From Paenibacillus alkalitolerans (lineage in GTDB: Bacteria; Bacillota; Bacilli; Paenibacillales; YIM-B00363), in assembly GCF_016482785.1 (NCBI RefSeq), contig NZ_JAEMXM010000014.1:62001-126000 (forward strand): DNA of 64,000 nt, in the 5' to 3' direction. A program made the position numbers and the translations under genes. A model generated the notes under the pieces. The model was not told the origin of the DNA. It saw only the letters and a list, made by a program, of their open reading frames with translations, and searched no databases. Below, piece after piece: positions 1-9,364 of this stretch (position 1 is the stretch's first letter; every line of letters starts with the position of its first letter).

Positions 1-269
1 TCAGATTGTTCAAAGCGACCCAGCTCTATGACGGACACCAGCCGAAAGAAATGCTGCCCGACGGTTTGTTCATCGATCCGAATCTTGTCGATGAATATGG
101 CTTGCTTGCCACCAATATCAACAAGTATGTTGAAGAAAGCATGATAAAGTTCATTACGGGCACCAGTAACTTCGGCTCGGATTGGGACTCATACGTCAGA
201 GGATTTGAGAAATTGCAATTGAATCGTTATCTGGAAATTATCCAGACGGCATACGACGCATCGAAGTAA
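1..269 (+). CDS. ABC sugar solute-binding lipoprotein, C-terminal part
   Basis: The reading frame is open from the window edge (first full codon at position 3) to TAA at 267-269, so the 5' part lies outside the window. The roughly 89 visible residues carry the ending typical of the large LplA/YtcQ-type binding proteins that feed LplB/LplC permeases: a KFITG segment, then a tryptophan- and tyrosine-rich WDSYV helix and a final YLEIIQTAYD helix. The 559-residue binding protein at 23850-25529 ends in a comparable way (KFITGQESFDNWNNY). It would be anchored outside the membrane and deliver oligosaccharides to a permease pair. A strong terminator follows at once, so this is the last gene of its operon. 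Family call is confident; substrate unknown. Confidence 0.8.
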   Translation, partial: RLFKATQLYDGHQPKEMLPDGLFIDPNLVDEYGLLATNINKYVEESMIKFITGTSNFGSDWDSYVRGFEKLQLNRYLEIIQTAYDASK

Positions 270-282
270 TTTACCATGTAAT

Positions 283-326
283 GAAAACGGTTGAGCAGGG
301 GACTAAACCTGCCTAACCGTTTTTTG
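283..326 (+). terminator. Rho-independent terminator after the binding protein
   Basis: An inverted repeat with arms AACGGTTgAGCAGG and CCTGCcTAACCGTT closes on a short loop and runs directly into TTTTTT. It lies 14 bases after the stop codon. Confidence 0.9.
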
Positions 327-339
327 TTTGTAACGGTAT

Positions 340-1173
340 TCAATTGTAGTGCAATTTCCGAAAATCGCCCGGCGTGACACCTTCCATTTCCATAAAGATT
401 TTGTTGTAATAGCTTACGCTGGGATAGCCGGAGTTTATTGCGACCTCCTTGATTTGCATATGCGGATCGCTTAGCAGCATTTGTTTGCTCATCTGGATCC
501 GGCATTTCGTAATGTAAGAGAGCGGCGTCATCTTTGTTACTTTTTTAAACAGGCTGCAGAAGTAATTAGGTGTCAGCTTCGCCTTGTCCGCCCACTCCTC
601 CAGGATAAAAGGAAGGTGGGCGTTCTTTTGCATCATCGGAAGCAGTTGAATGATCCGGTCAACGTTGTGTGTGCCCCTTTTATTGGAAAAAGGTATCGCA
701 TTACACATAAATTCAACGATCACGGCATAGGTCAGGGCGGAAATTTTGGCAGGCCGCAAAAAGTTGTTCGCTTGAATTTCATCAAGCAGTTCCAGCCACG
801 CTTGCTCGAGCGGCCCGTTCTCTTTCATATACCAGAGGGACGATTCGTGAAAGCCTCTTTCCAGCATAAAGCTCGCCAAGGCGCTTCCGTTAAATTGCAC
901 CCAATAAATCTCCCAACGGTCGTCTTCCGATGTGTAATAGCGCATTCTTTGAAACGGCGTGTGGAGGAACACATCTCCTTGTTTTAAGGTGTAGACGGTC
1001 CCGTTCAATTCCAGATATCCCTTGCCGCCTATTACGAAATGCAAGCTGAAATCTCTTACCCCCGCATCGCGAGTGACATTATGTTCAAGCGGCCTGGTGT
1101 ACTTTCCTACCGAGTCCGGAAAACAAAAAAAGTTATATTCGTCGAAGGCAGGCAGCATATATTGGCGGTACAT
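340..1173 (-). CDS. AraC family transcriptional regulator
   Basis: A 277-residue regulator with an N-terminal cupin-like sugar-sensing half (roughly residues 1-160, with a GYLELNG...GDVFLHTPF pattern) and a C-terminal double helix-turn-helix (roughly 180-277, ending EGVTPGDFRKL, the AraC signature end). It is divergent from the secreted lyase gene at 1485 and is its likely local activator. The frame stays open to an ATG at 1191, but that start has no ribosome site; the ATG at 1173 has GGGAG 11 bases upstream, so 1173 was chosen with moderate confidence. The stop is 14 bases from the terminator of the preceding gene. Confidence 0.85.
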   Translation of the reverse strand: MYRQYMLPAFDEYNFFCFPDSVGKYTRPLEHNVTRDAGVRDFSLHFVIGGKGYLELNGTVYTLKQGDVFLHTPFQRMRYYTSEDDRWEIYWVQFNGSALASFMLERGFHESSLWYMKENGPLEQAWLELLDEIQANNFLRPAKISALTYAVIVEFMCNAIPFSNKRGTHNVDRIIQLLPMMQKNAHLPFILEEWADKAKLTPNYFCSLFKKVTKMTPLSYITKCRIQMSKQMLLSDPHMQIKEVAINSGYPSVSYYNKIFMEMEGVTPGDFRKLHYN

Positions 1174-1405
1174 CAAAAGAACCACTCCCATATAATTTGG
1201 TTATACTATCACATTAATTATTCGTGCTACTTATATCAATTATATAGGAAAATAAGCTTGAGAGGGAATAACGAAATCGTAACATTATTTTATTGTTTGG
1301 AAAATTGTGTTATTTTCTTCCTGATGAAGCATTTCTATAATCAAATGTAGGGCCGTTCTATAACTTGGCTCGAATGATCATTGCAACACAAAAAGGAGGT
1401 GCAAC

Positions 1406-1419
1406 AGAAAGCGCTTACA
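1406..1419 (+). promoter_or_regulatory. cre-like catabolite operator
   Basis: AGAAAGCGCTTACA differs from the CcpA consensus TGWAANCGNTWNCA only in its first base. It sits 66 bases upstream of the lyase start codon, where CcpA repression would be expected. Inference from motif only. Confidence 0.55.
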
Positions 1420-1484
1420 GTTCACCGCCATTGCTGCGTCGAAAAACCGGTATGAGCACTGGGCAAAAAAAGGAGATGAATTTT

Positions 1485-3569
1485 ATGATGAAGAAGATCT
1501 TAGCGTTTTCAATGATTTTATGCTTTCTGGCAAGCATGATAGGGAATGTTAGGGAAGGGCAAGCAGCTACAACCGGCCCCTTTGTACATCCTGGCATTCT
1601 CCACACACAGGCGGATTTCGACCGCATGAAGCAGATGGTTGAGGCGGGCACGGAGCCTTATTGGTCGGGGTTTGAAAAGTTGAAGAGCAGCCCGCTTTCA
1701 GCCTCCGGTTGGACCCCGCGCGCGACGGAGACGATCATTCGCGGCGGCGACGGCGACAATGTAGCCTTGTTGTACATCGATGTTGCCCGCGCTTTCCAGA
1801 ATGCCATAAGGTGGAAGGTTACCGGCGATACGGCTCACGGCGATACGGCAGTTAACATTCTGAACGCCTGGTCGTCCACACTTAAAGAGGTCACGGGCAA
1901 TGCCGACCGCTATTTGGCTGCCGGACTTTACGGCTATCAGTTGGCTAACGTGTCGGAGATTATGCGTGACTATCCCGGTTTCAATGTGGCACAGATGCAG
2001 GACATGTTGTTGAATGTATTTTACAAGCCTCTTAACGAGCGCTTCCTGATCGGCAATGAATTCGGCGATGATCACAACGGAGCATACATCCAAAATTACT
2101 GGGCGAACTGGGATTTGTGCAATATGGCGGCTACGGTTGCGATTGGCATTTTTACTGACCGCCGGGATATTTACAACATCGGAATCGAATACTTCAAACA
2201 CGGTGCCGGGAACGGTTCCATCTATAATGCGATTCCATTCCTGCACCCCGACGGGCTCGCACAGTGGCAGGAGTCCGGGCGCGACCAACCGCATTCGGTA
2301 CTGGGCATCGGGTTAATGGCTGCTACGGCTGAAATGGCTTGGAATCAAGGCGACGATTTGTATGGGTGGGCCAATAACCGTTTCTTGCGCGCAGCCGAAT
2401 ACGTTGCCAAATATAACAATGGGGGAGACGTACCGTTTTCGACCTACGAATGGGGAACCGGCGTAAACGGCGACGTTCGATGGCATACAGAGATTTCCAG
2501 CTCCGGCCGCGGTGATGCGCGACCGGTCTGGGAAATGATTTACAACCACTATGCAAACCGCAAGGGGCTGTCGGTGCCCAATATTGCCGCACGCGCCCAG
2601 ATGTTGAGACCTGAAGGCGGTCCGAACGCACACAATAATCATCCTTCGACATTCGACCAACCCGGATACGGTACGCTTCTTTATACTCGGCCGGCCGGCA
2701 GCGGCGGAACCGCAACGCTTCATGACGGAAATATTCCGGACGGCACTTACCGTTTCATTGTGCGCCATAGCGGCAAGGCGATGGATGCTGCCGGGACAAC
2801 AAACGGTGCAGCTGTTCATCAATGGTCCTATCATGGAGGAAGCAACCAGCACTGGACCGTGACCCATCTTGGCGGCGGTCAATACAGCGTTAGGAATGTG
2901 CAGAGCGGACGATCTTTGGATGTAGCACAAGCGTCTCATGATCATAGAGCCAAATTTCAATTGTGGAGCTATCATGGCGGGGACAATCAGAGATTTGCAT
3001 TTATCCCTGTAGGCGAAGGTTATCACCGCATCACTCCTGTACACAGCAACAAACCGGCTGACGTGGACGGTGTCTCCACCGCGGATGGTGCCCTTATACA
3101 GCAATGGCGGTATGTTCTTGGCGGTAATCAGCAGTGGAAGCTCGAACCGGTATCGGTTAACGTTCGCTTACAATCGCATAACTTTCCGGACCGTTACGTA
3201 CGGCACTTTGACTTTCGTGCACGGATCGATGCCAATGTTTCTCCGGTTCAAGACTCACAGTTCAAGATGGTTGCCGGATTGGCCGATACAAGAAGCGTTT
3301 CGTTCGAGTCGGTCAACTTCCCCGGGCGCTACTTGCGTGTCCGAACCAATGGAGAAGTATGGCTGGATTCGAACGACAGCACGACAGCTTTCGCGAATGA
3401 TGCAACCTTCCGCCGCGTAGCGGGATTGGCGGATCCCCAAAAATCGTCCTACCAAATGTGGACGGATTCGACCAGATATTTGCGCCACTTCAATAATCTT
3501 TTGTATGCCCAAAGCGGGTCAGGATCGACGTTTAACGCCGACGCGACTTTTACTGAAGTCGCCCCGTAA
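1485..3569 (+). CDS. Secreted alginate-lyase-fold polysaccharide lyase with RICIN and CBM42 modules
   Basis: Start chosen at the tandem ATGs 1485/1488, nine bases after AGGAG; the frame is open up to 1365 but that extension lacks a signal sequence or ribosome site. The 694-residue product has a signal peptide (about 1-28, KKILAFSMILCF, then GQAA). Residues about 30-390 resemble the alpha/alpha-barrel alginate_lyase (PF05426) group, PL38-like, including NGAYIQNYWANWDLCNM. Residues about 420-555 form a ricin-type trefoil with three QxW-like repeats (HQWSYHGG, QLWSYHGG, QQWRYVLGG). Residues about 558-694 form an AbfB/CBM42 arabinose-binding trefoil with paired NFPDRYVRH and NFPGRYLRV repeats. 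It probably depolymerises an acidic, arabinose-bearing polymer outside the cell. Exact substrate is inference. Confidence 0.8.
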   Translation: MMKKILAFSMILCFLASMIGNVREGQAATTGPFVHPGILHTQADFDRMKQMVEAGTEPYWSGFEKLKSSPLSASGWTPRATETIIRGGDGDNVALLYIDVARAFQNAIRWKVTGDTAHGDTAVNILNAWSSTLKEVTGNADRYLAAGLYGYQLANVSEIMRDYPGFNVAQMQDMLLNVFYKPLNERFLIGNEFGDDHNGAYIQNYWANWDLCNMAATVAIGIFTDRRDIYNIGIEYFKHGAGNGSIYNAIPFLHPDGLAQWQESGRDQPHSVLGIGLMAATAEMAWNQGDDLYGWANNRFLRAAEYVAKYNNGGDVPFSTYEWGTGVNGDVRWHTEISSSGRGDARPVWEMIYNHYANRKGLSVPNIAARAQMLRPEGGPNAHNNHPSTFDQPGYGTLLYTRPAGSGGTATLHDGNIPDGTYRFIVRHSGKAMDAAGTTNGAAVHQWSYHGGSNQHWTVTHLGGGQYSVRNVQSGRSLDVAQASHDHRAKFQLWSYHGGDNQRFAFIPVGEGYHRITPVHSNKPADVDGVSTADGALIQQWRYVLGGNQQWKLEPVSVNVRLQSHNFPDRYVRHFDFRARIDANVSPVQDSQFKMVAGLADTRSVSFESVNFPGRYLRVRTNGEVWLDSNDSTTAFANDATFRRVAGLADPQKSSYQMWTDSTRYLRHFNNLLYAQSGSGSTFNADATFTEVAP

Positions 3570-3619
3570 ACTAACATATGCAGGCGGAGCCGACCGGCAG
3601 TGGCAATTAATCAAACAGG

Positions 3620-3652
3620 AAGAGCAGCGGCCTTTTTGCCCTGCTCTTTTAT
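3620..3652 (+). terminator. Terminator of the lyase gene
   Basis: Arms AAGAGCAG...CTGCTCTT, extended by GGC/GCC inside, followed by TTTT; 50 bases past the lyase stop. Confidence 0.8.
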
Positions 3653-3748
3653 ATTAACGCAATTTCGTTATATACAAGATAATATTATGCTATTTTACTT
3701 GGAAAATCGGTGATTTATACTAATTGAATGAAATAAGGAGGGGCTGCT

Positions 3749-4470
3749 ATGAAGCTGCAATACCGGACACCGGCCGGCGCCTGGACGGAAGCGCTTCCGG
3801 TCGGAAACGGCCGGCTCGGCGCCATGATTTTCGGCGGGGTGGAGAAGGAACGCATCCAACTGAACGAGGATACGTTATGGTCGGGATTCCCGAAAGATTG
3901 GAACAACCCCCGCGCGAAGGATGTGCTTCCGCAAGTGCGCCGGCTTGTAATGGAAGAGCAGTATGAGGAAGCCGACCGGTTGTGCAAAGAAATGATGGGG
4001 CCGTACACGTAATCGTACTTGCCCTTGGGCGACTTGTATCTCCAATTTGAACACGGGAATATTTCTGACGGGTACAAGCGGCACCTCGATTTGGAAGAAG
4101 GAGTCGCATACACGGAATACAATGTCGGCGGTGTGAATTATACCAGGGAAATATTCGCATCCCACCCGGATCAGGTTATTGTAGTCAAGGGTATATTGAG
4201 CTGCTTCCCGCGCTGCCCGACCGTTGGCCGGAAGGATACATCAAGGGCTTGCGAGCCCGCGGCGGATTTGAAGTAAGCGTCAGATGGGAAGGCGGCCGGC
4301 CGGTTGAAGCCGGGATTTTGTCGCACAAGGGAGAGAAATGCGCTGTGCTGTCGAGGCATCCGTTCCGAATTCTGGAAGGAGAGAACGCGATCGCCTCAGA
4401 CGTATACAATGACGGCGTGCACCGGTTTCCGACTAAGCCGGGATTCAAATATTTGCTTGTTTTCGAATAA
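3749..4470 (+). pseudogene. GH95 alpha-L-fucosidase remnant (nonsense codon plus large internal deletion)
   Basis: The N-terminal part (from ATG 3749, after an AAGGAGGGG site) reads EALPVGNGRLGAMIFGG and [13 protein letters not shown], hallmark GH95 motifs. At 4010-4012 a TAA interrupts GPYT-stop-SYLPLGDLYL; GH95 proteins usually have Gln there, so CAA to TAA is the simplest cause. Reading continues in the same frame to HPDQVIVVK near 4188, then jumps frame straight into the family's C-terminal segment GYIELLPALP...[10 protein letters not shown], ending at 4470. Compared with the intact 771-residue GH95 gene at 46031-48346, about 540 residues (from about 150 to 690, including the catalytic domain) are missing. 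The remnant cannot make an active enzyme. Confidence 0.9.
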
Positions 4471-4507
4471 CATCAGCGGTTGAGCGCACACGGGAGGATT
4501 ATACATA

Positions 4508-5422
4508 ATGACAGTTCATGAAGAGTACGCCGGATATTTGTTCGTCTATTTCACCGATAAGGGAGATTCGGGGGAGGAGGTGTATTTTGCTTTAAGCAAA
4601 GGAAACGACGCACTTCATTGGCAGGAGCTTAACGGGGGCGAACCGGTACTTGTTTCCCGCTTGGGGGAGAAGGGTTTGCGGGATCCTTTCATCACCAGAT
4701 CTCCAGGGGGAGACAAATTCTACTTGATAGGAACAGACCTTAAGGTTCACGGCATCGGAGGCTGGGACCGCGCCGTAACGAAAGGAAGCAGGTCCATCAT
4801 GGTTTGGGAGTCCGCGGATTTGATCGATTGGTCCGATCAAAGAATGGTGGAAATCGCTCCTCCGGATGCAGGGTGCGCATGGGCGCCGGAAGTTTTTTAC
4901 GATACATCGTCGGAACAATATATCGTATTTTGGGCGTCTACGCTTCCTGGCAAAGAACAGGAATCGTACCATCGCATGTTGTATGCGAAAACAAATGATT
5001 TCGTCACCTTTACGTCCCCGGAAATATTTATGGACTACGGGTACTCCGTCATAGATACGACCATAATCGAGCATCGGGGCAAAATATACAGATTTTCAAA
5101 AGGCCGCAATGTGATTCAGGAAGCGGGGAATTCGTTCTTTGATGCGAACTTTGCCATAATTAATGAAAACATTGAAGAGAAATTCATGACCCGGGGCGAA
5201 GGACCGATCGTGTTCAAGTCAAATACCGAAGAGAAATGGTATTTATTTATTGACGAATTTGGATTAAGAGGGTATCTGCCGTTGGAAACGACGGATTTGG
5301 ATTCCGGCGTATGGACGATGCCGAAGCATTATTCCTTGCCGCCCAAACCGCGCCACGGAACCGTAATGCCGGTCACAAGTTCCGAGTACGACAGATTGAT
5401 GGAAAAGTACGGCAACAAATAA
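4508..5422 (+). CDS. GH43 family glycosidase
   Basis: A 304-residue intracellular protein (no signal peptide) with the five-bladed beta-propeller pattern of GH43: LRDPFI near residue 60 supplies the catalytic base Asp, AWAPEVFYD near residue 125 is the conserved WAPE blade, and RGEGPIVF near residue 232 supplies the acid Glu. GH43 members release arabinose or xylose from short oligosaccharides. Start is the ATG at 4508, preceded by GGGAGGATT. It directly follows the broken GH95 gene, 37 bases after its last stop, and was probably part of the same transcript. It ends at a clear terminator. The specific substrate cannot be read from sequence. Confidence 0.82.
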   Translation: MTVHEEYAGYLFVYFTDKGDSGEEVYFALSKGNDALHWQELNGGEPVLVSRLGEKGLRDPFITRSPGGDKFYLIGTDLKVHGIGGWDRAVTKGSRSIMVWESADLIDWSDQRMVEIAPPDAGCAWAPEVFYDTSSEQYIVFWASTLPGKEQESYHRMLYAKTNDFVTFTSPEIFMDYGYSVIDTTIIEHRGKIYRFSKGRNVIQEAGNSFFDANFAIINENIEEKFMTRGEGPIVFKSNTEEKWYLFIDEFGLRGYLPLETTDLDSGVWTMPKHYSLPPKPRHGTVMPVTSSEYDRLMEKYGNK

Positions 5423-5440
5423 ACATAGATGTGCGTCATT

Positions 5441-5477
5441 GGTTAGGCAATTCATGATAATTGTCTAACCTTTTTTT
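5441..5477 (+). terminator. Terminator of the GH43 gene
   Basis: GGTTAGGCAATT and AATTGTCTAACC pair with one G-U wobble around a six-base loop and are followed by TTTTTTT. Confidence 0.9.
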
Positions 5478-5489
5478 ATCAAAAATGAA

Positions 5490-6359
5490 TCACGATCTGA
5501 AGTGCTTGCGATACGACATCGGAGATTGACCGACGATTTTTTTGAATACCGCATTGAACGAGTCGATATCGCGGTATCCGACGAGCTCGGCAACGGTCGT
5601 AATTTTATGCTCGGTATTACGCAGCAGCTCGCAGCTCTTATTCACGCGTACATTTTGCAGATAGGAACCGAAGGATTGGCCGGTGTGCCGAACGAATTTT
5701 CGCTGCAGATGCCGACTGCTCCACCGGGACATTCGAGCCAGGTCAGTCAGCGTAATCGCTTCGCTTATATTATTTTCAATATATTGGATAACTTGCGAGA
5801 AGTCAGCGGCTTCAGTGATAGATTTGTCGACGTCCCCGTATTTCTGCCGGTATACTTTGACAACCAATTGGCTCAAGAGCGTATGCAGCATCGTCGTGGA
5901 ACCTATACCGGGAACGGATAACTCGCGGTACATATTCTGCATTAATCCCTCAATTGAGCCATCGGAGTCGAATACCGAGTAGTAGGTAGAGCCGCTGCCG
6001 CCAAGCGACGCCAGATGCTCTCGCAAAGGCAAATCATGCAAGAAGAGAGACAGGCGGTCCATCATCTGCGCATCGAACAGGCAGTTATAGACAATCAGCG
6101 GATCCCTGAGGGAATCGTACGAAGACGGGCGAAACACATGGGGGATGCCGACGGGTATCACGAACAGCATTCCTTTGCGAACGGGAATCTTTTCTTGCAC
6201 GATGTGGTGAAAGCCGCTTCCCTCGGATACATAGCAGTACTCGATAAAATCATGCGAGTGGAAGGGAACCAGGAAGTCTTCCGTGTAGCGGTTGACCAGT
6301 ACATGCAGATTGTTTTGCAGAAAAGTCTCGCCCTTGAACAGTTGAGCCGCTTGCTTCAA
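5490..6359 (-). CDS. AraC family transcriptional regulator
   Basis: A 289-residue regulator: N-terminal cupin with FHSHDFIEYCYVSEG, a typical sugar-sensing arm, and a C-terminal AraC double helix-turn-helix (about residues 185-289, with LARMSRWSSRHLQRKF and a VGQSPMSYRK end). The start is TTG at 6359, with GGAGG seven bases upstream; no better ATG is nearby. It is divergent from the GH78 rhamnosidase gene 139 bases away, so it is the likely activator of that gene, comparable to rhamnose-responsive AraC proteins. The ligand is inference from that neighbourhood. Confidence 0.85.
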   Translation of the reverse strand: MKQAAQLFKGETFLQNNLHVLVNRYTEDFLVPFHSHDFIEYCYVSEGSGFHHIVQEKIPVRKGMLFVIPVGIPHVFRPSSYDSLRDPLIVYNCLFDAQMMDRLSLFLHDLPLREHLASLGGSGSTYYSVFDSDGSIEGLMQNMYRELSVPGIGSTTMLHTLLSQLVVKVYRQKYGDVDKSITEAADFSQVIQYIENNISEAITLTDLARMSRWSSRHLQRKFVRHTGQSFGSYLQNVRVNKSCELLRNTEHKITTVAELVGYRDIDSFNAVFKKIVGQSPMSYRKHFRS

Positions 6360-6497
6360 TCGAGTTCCTCCTCCGGAATTTATGGCATGAACGCAGGGGT
6401 AATATGTCCTTATTGCCGGGTGAATCTAAGGGCATTGCAGCTATAATTATAGGGCAAGAACGAATATATATCCATAAAGCGAGGTCATCCCATCCCT

Positions 6498-9167
6498 ATG
6501 TTCGCTGTGACAAAGCTCCGCTGCGAGTATAAAGAAAATCCGATCGGAATCGATATAACCGTACCAAGGATCAGTTGGCAGCTGCTGTCGGACAGCAGGG
6601 ACTGCGTCCAGTCGGCTTATCGAATCCAGGTTGCGGAACAACCTTCCTTCCAAACTGTTTTATGGGATTCGAAGAAGGTGGAGTCTTCGGAGTCTATCCA
6701 TATAGAATTGGTTGGGCTTCGTCCGGAAGCACGCACGCGCTACTACTACCGTGTTCGGGCGTGGATTGGAGCGGGAGTGGAGTCGGACTGGTCTGAGACG
6801 GCCTTCTTTGAAACGGGACTTATGGATGCAAGACAATGGAAGGCCGAGTGGATCAGTGCACCGCTTCAACAATTCCCTCCCGATTCTGAATCTTGCCCGC
6901 AGCTTCGCGCGTTTGTCGAGGTGAAAGATAAGATCTCCAGCGCAAGGATTTACGTAACCGCTCTTGGATTATACGAGCTTGAGTTGAACGGCAAGCGCGT
7001 AGGGGATCACTATTTTACTCCGGGATGGACGAGTTATGGCAAGCGGCTGCAGTATCAAACCTACGATGTGACTGCTCTTCTGCAAGAAGGCACGAACGTG
7101 TTGGGCGCTCTGCTCGGCAACGGCTGGTACAAAGGCTATCTGGGGTGGCAGAACCATAAGGAAATGTACGGCTCTCGGACAGCTCTGCTGTTAGAGCTTC
7201 ACATCCGGTATGAAGATGGATCTGAGGAGTGCCTTCTGTCCGGCCAAAGCTGGCAAGCTGGGGAAAGTGCAATCCGAATGTCGGATATTTATATGGGAGA
7301 ACGATATGATGCGCGATTGGAACGTGACCTTTCCGATCGGTCGCAAGCCGGGTGGTATCAGGTTGAGGTTATCAACCGGTCCAAGGATATCATTGTTGCT
7401 CAGGAAAATGTCCCCGTGATGCAAGTCGATCGTCTGAAGCCGAGAGCATTACTGACAACTCCGGAGGGCGACCGTGTTCTTGACATGGGACAGAACATGG
7501 TAGGATGGCTGAAATTTACCGTGCAGGGTGAAGCCGGGCAGACGGTAGAATTGGAGCATGCGGAAATATTGGATCGGGACGGGAACTTCTATAGGGATAA
7601 CTTACGGCGCGCGGAGCAGCGCATAAGCTATACGCTGAGAGGCGGAGAAGCGGAAACGTTCGAGCCTCACTTCACGTTCCAAGGGTTCCAATATGTTAAA
7701 CTTGCAGGTTTCCCGAAAACCGTACGGCTGGAGGATTTCACGGGAATGGTCATTCATTCGAATATGGACCGCACCGGTATATTTGAATGCTCCGAACCGC
7801 TGGTGAACCGTCTGCATCACAATATTCTGTGGGGGCAAAAAGGCAATTTCCTGGATGTGCCTACAGACTGTCCGCAGCGGGACGAACGGCTGGGCTGGAC
7901 CGGCGATGCCCAAATGTTTATCCGCACCGCCTCGTATTTAATGAATACGGCACCTTTCTTTACCAAATGGTTGCGGGATTTGAAGGCCGATCAAACGCCG
8001 GAAGGCGGCATCCCATTTTATATTCCGAACTTATCGGAATCGTTCTCCTCCGGCTGGGGGGAAACCAGCCATTCCTCGGCAGCATGGGGAGACGCGGCCG
8101 CGATTTGTCCCTGGACGATCTATGAGATGTATGGTGATAAAAGGCTGCTTGCGGAGCAATACGATAGCATGAAGAAGTGGGTTTCGTATATTTACGAGCA
8201 GGGAAGCAATCCTTACCTTTGGAATACCGGCTTCCACTTTGGAGATTGGTTGGCGCTCGATTCGAAACCGGACAGTTACATCGGAGCTACGGATCGCGAC
8301 TATATCGCCACCGCCTTTTATGCGTATTCGGTCGAGCTTACATTGAAAGCTGCAAAGGCGCTTAACAGGTTGGAAGATGAAGAGTATTACCGTGAATTGC
8401 ATAGCAAAATCGTTGATGGGTTTCATAGCGAATTCGTCACGCCTTCAGGGCGGCTGTCCGTACCCACCCAAACCGCGCAAGTATTGGCGCTGCGCTTCGG
8501 TCTAGTCAAGGGAGCGGCTAAGGAGCGGGCGGTCCGCAAGCTAACGGAACTGCTGGCCGAGACAGGCGATCATCTGACGACCGGATTCGTTGGAACGCCG
8601 TATCTGAATCCCGTGCTAAGCGAGACCGGGAACAATGAGCTTGCCTACCGGCTGCTTTTCCAAACGGATTACCCGTCATGGCTCTATCAGGTGACGAAGG
8701 GGGCAACAACAATCTGGGAGCATTGGGATGGCATTAAGGAGGACGGCAGCTTCTGGAGCGCGGACATGAATTCCTTCAATCATTACGCTTACGGCGCAAT
8801 TGGCGAGTGGCTTTATCGTTATGTCGCCGGGATCGCTCCTGACGAATCAGAGCCTGGATTCAAAATTGTCCACATAAAACCGCAGCCGGGTCCGGTTCTG
8901 AATTGGGCGGGTGCCCGGCTTGAAACGATGTACGGCAGCGTCGCTTCCTACTGGAAGCGGTCAGAAGATGGAGAGATGGAAATAAGCGTCACTATACCGG
9001 CAAATACGAGCGGAATAGTAGTCCTGCCGGAGGCGAAGCCGGAAGGATTGCTGGAGAGCGGTGCTCCCGCTAATCAGGCGGAAGGCTTACACGGGATGCA
9101 GGCGGCAGAAAACGGTGTGCGTCTGACTCTGGGGTCCGGTAGTTACAGGTTTACGTACCGTCCATAA
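6498..9167 (+). CDS. GH78 alpha-L-rhamnosidase
   Basis: An 889-residue enzyme with the usual multi-domain GH78 layout: N-terminal fibronectin-like part with WSETAFFETGL (about 85-115), the rhamnosidase N domain (about 120-320, with YELELNGKRVGD and FTPGWTSY), the concanavalin-like domain (about 320-430) and the six-hairpin catalytic barrel (about 430-790). DCPQRDERLGWTGDAQ near residue 455 carries the acidic residues of the active site, and TTIWEHWDGI near residue 737 supplies the general base Glu. Length matches the family. There is no signal peptide, so it acts on imported rhamnosides. It is divergent from an AraC gene and has its own terminator, so it appears to be a single-gene unit. Confidence 0.93.
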   Translation: MFAVTKLRCEYKENPIGIDITVPRISWQLLSDSRDCVQSAYRIQVAEQPSFQTVLWDSKKVESSESIHIELVGLRPEARTRYYYRVRAWIGAGVESDWSETAFFETGLMDARQWKAEWISAPLQQFPPDSESCPQLRAFVEVKDKISSARIYVTALGLYELELNGKRVGDHYFTPGWTSYGKRLQYQTYDVTALLQEGTNVLGALLGNGWYKGYLGWQNHKEMYGSRTALLLELHIRYEDGSEECLLSGQSWQAGESAIRMSDIYMGERYDARLERDLSDRSQAGWYQVEVINRSKDIIVAQENVPVMQVDRLKPRALLTTPEGDRVLDMGQNMVGWLKFTVQGEAGQTVELEHAEILDRDGNFYRDNLRRAEQRISYTLRGGEAETFEPHFTFQGFQYVKLAGFPKTVRLEDFTGMVIHSNMDRTGIFECSEPLVNRLHHNILWGQKGNFLDVPTDCPQRDERLGWTGDAQMFIRTASYLMNTAPFFTKWLRDLKADQTPEGGIPFYIPNLSESFSSGWGETSHSSAAWGDAAAICPWTIYEMYGDKRLLAEQYDSMKKWVSYIYEQGSNPYLWNTGFHFGDWLALDSKPDSYIGATDRDYIATAFYAYSVELTLKAAKALNRLEDEEYYRELHSKIVDGFHSEFVTPSGRLSVPTQTAQVLALRFGLVKGAAKERAVRKLTELLAETGDHLTTGFVGTPYLNPVLSETGNNELAYRLLFQTDYPSWLYQVTKGATTIWEHWDGIKEDGSFWSADMNSFNHYAYGAIGEWLYRYVAGIAPDESEPGFKIVHIKPQPGPVLNWAGARLETMYGSVASYWKRSEDGEMEISVTIPANTSGIVVLPEAKPEGLLESGAPANQAEGLHGMQAAENGVRLTLGSGSYRFTYRP

Positions 9168-9237
9168 CTTCCGTACGAAGGTCATCCGGAAGGCGATATG
9201 AAACTCTGCTAGCTGTCCTGGGAATATAAAAACGGGC

Positions 9238-9284
9238 AAAACGGCGTTCGTATCCGGCATTCCGCCGGAAACGGCGCCGTTTTT
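9238..9284 (+). terminator. Terminator of the rhamnosidase gene
   Basis: AAACGGCG at 9239-9246 pairs with CGCCGTTT near 9275-9282; the run ends in TTTTT. An inner CCGGC/GCCGG stem strengthens it. Confidence 0.75.
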
Positions 9285-9364
9285 CTTGCGTCCAAACGAA
9301 ACGATCCTTCCATTGACAATCTGCGCATCGCTTACGATGTCGACTGAGGACGGGAGAGGACAAC

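Noticed and set aside
1391-1401. AAAAGGAGGTG as the ribosome site of the lyase or of a leader peptide
   Set aside because: No start codon lies at proper distance with an open frame; the signal peptide starts at 1485 with its own site.
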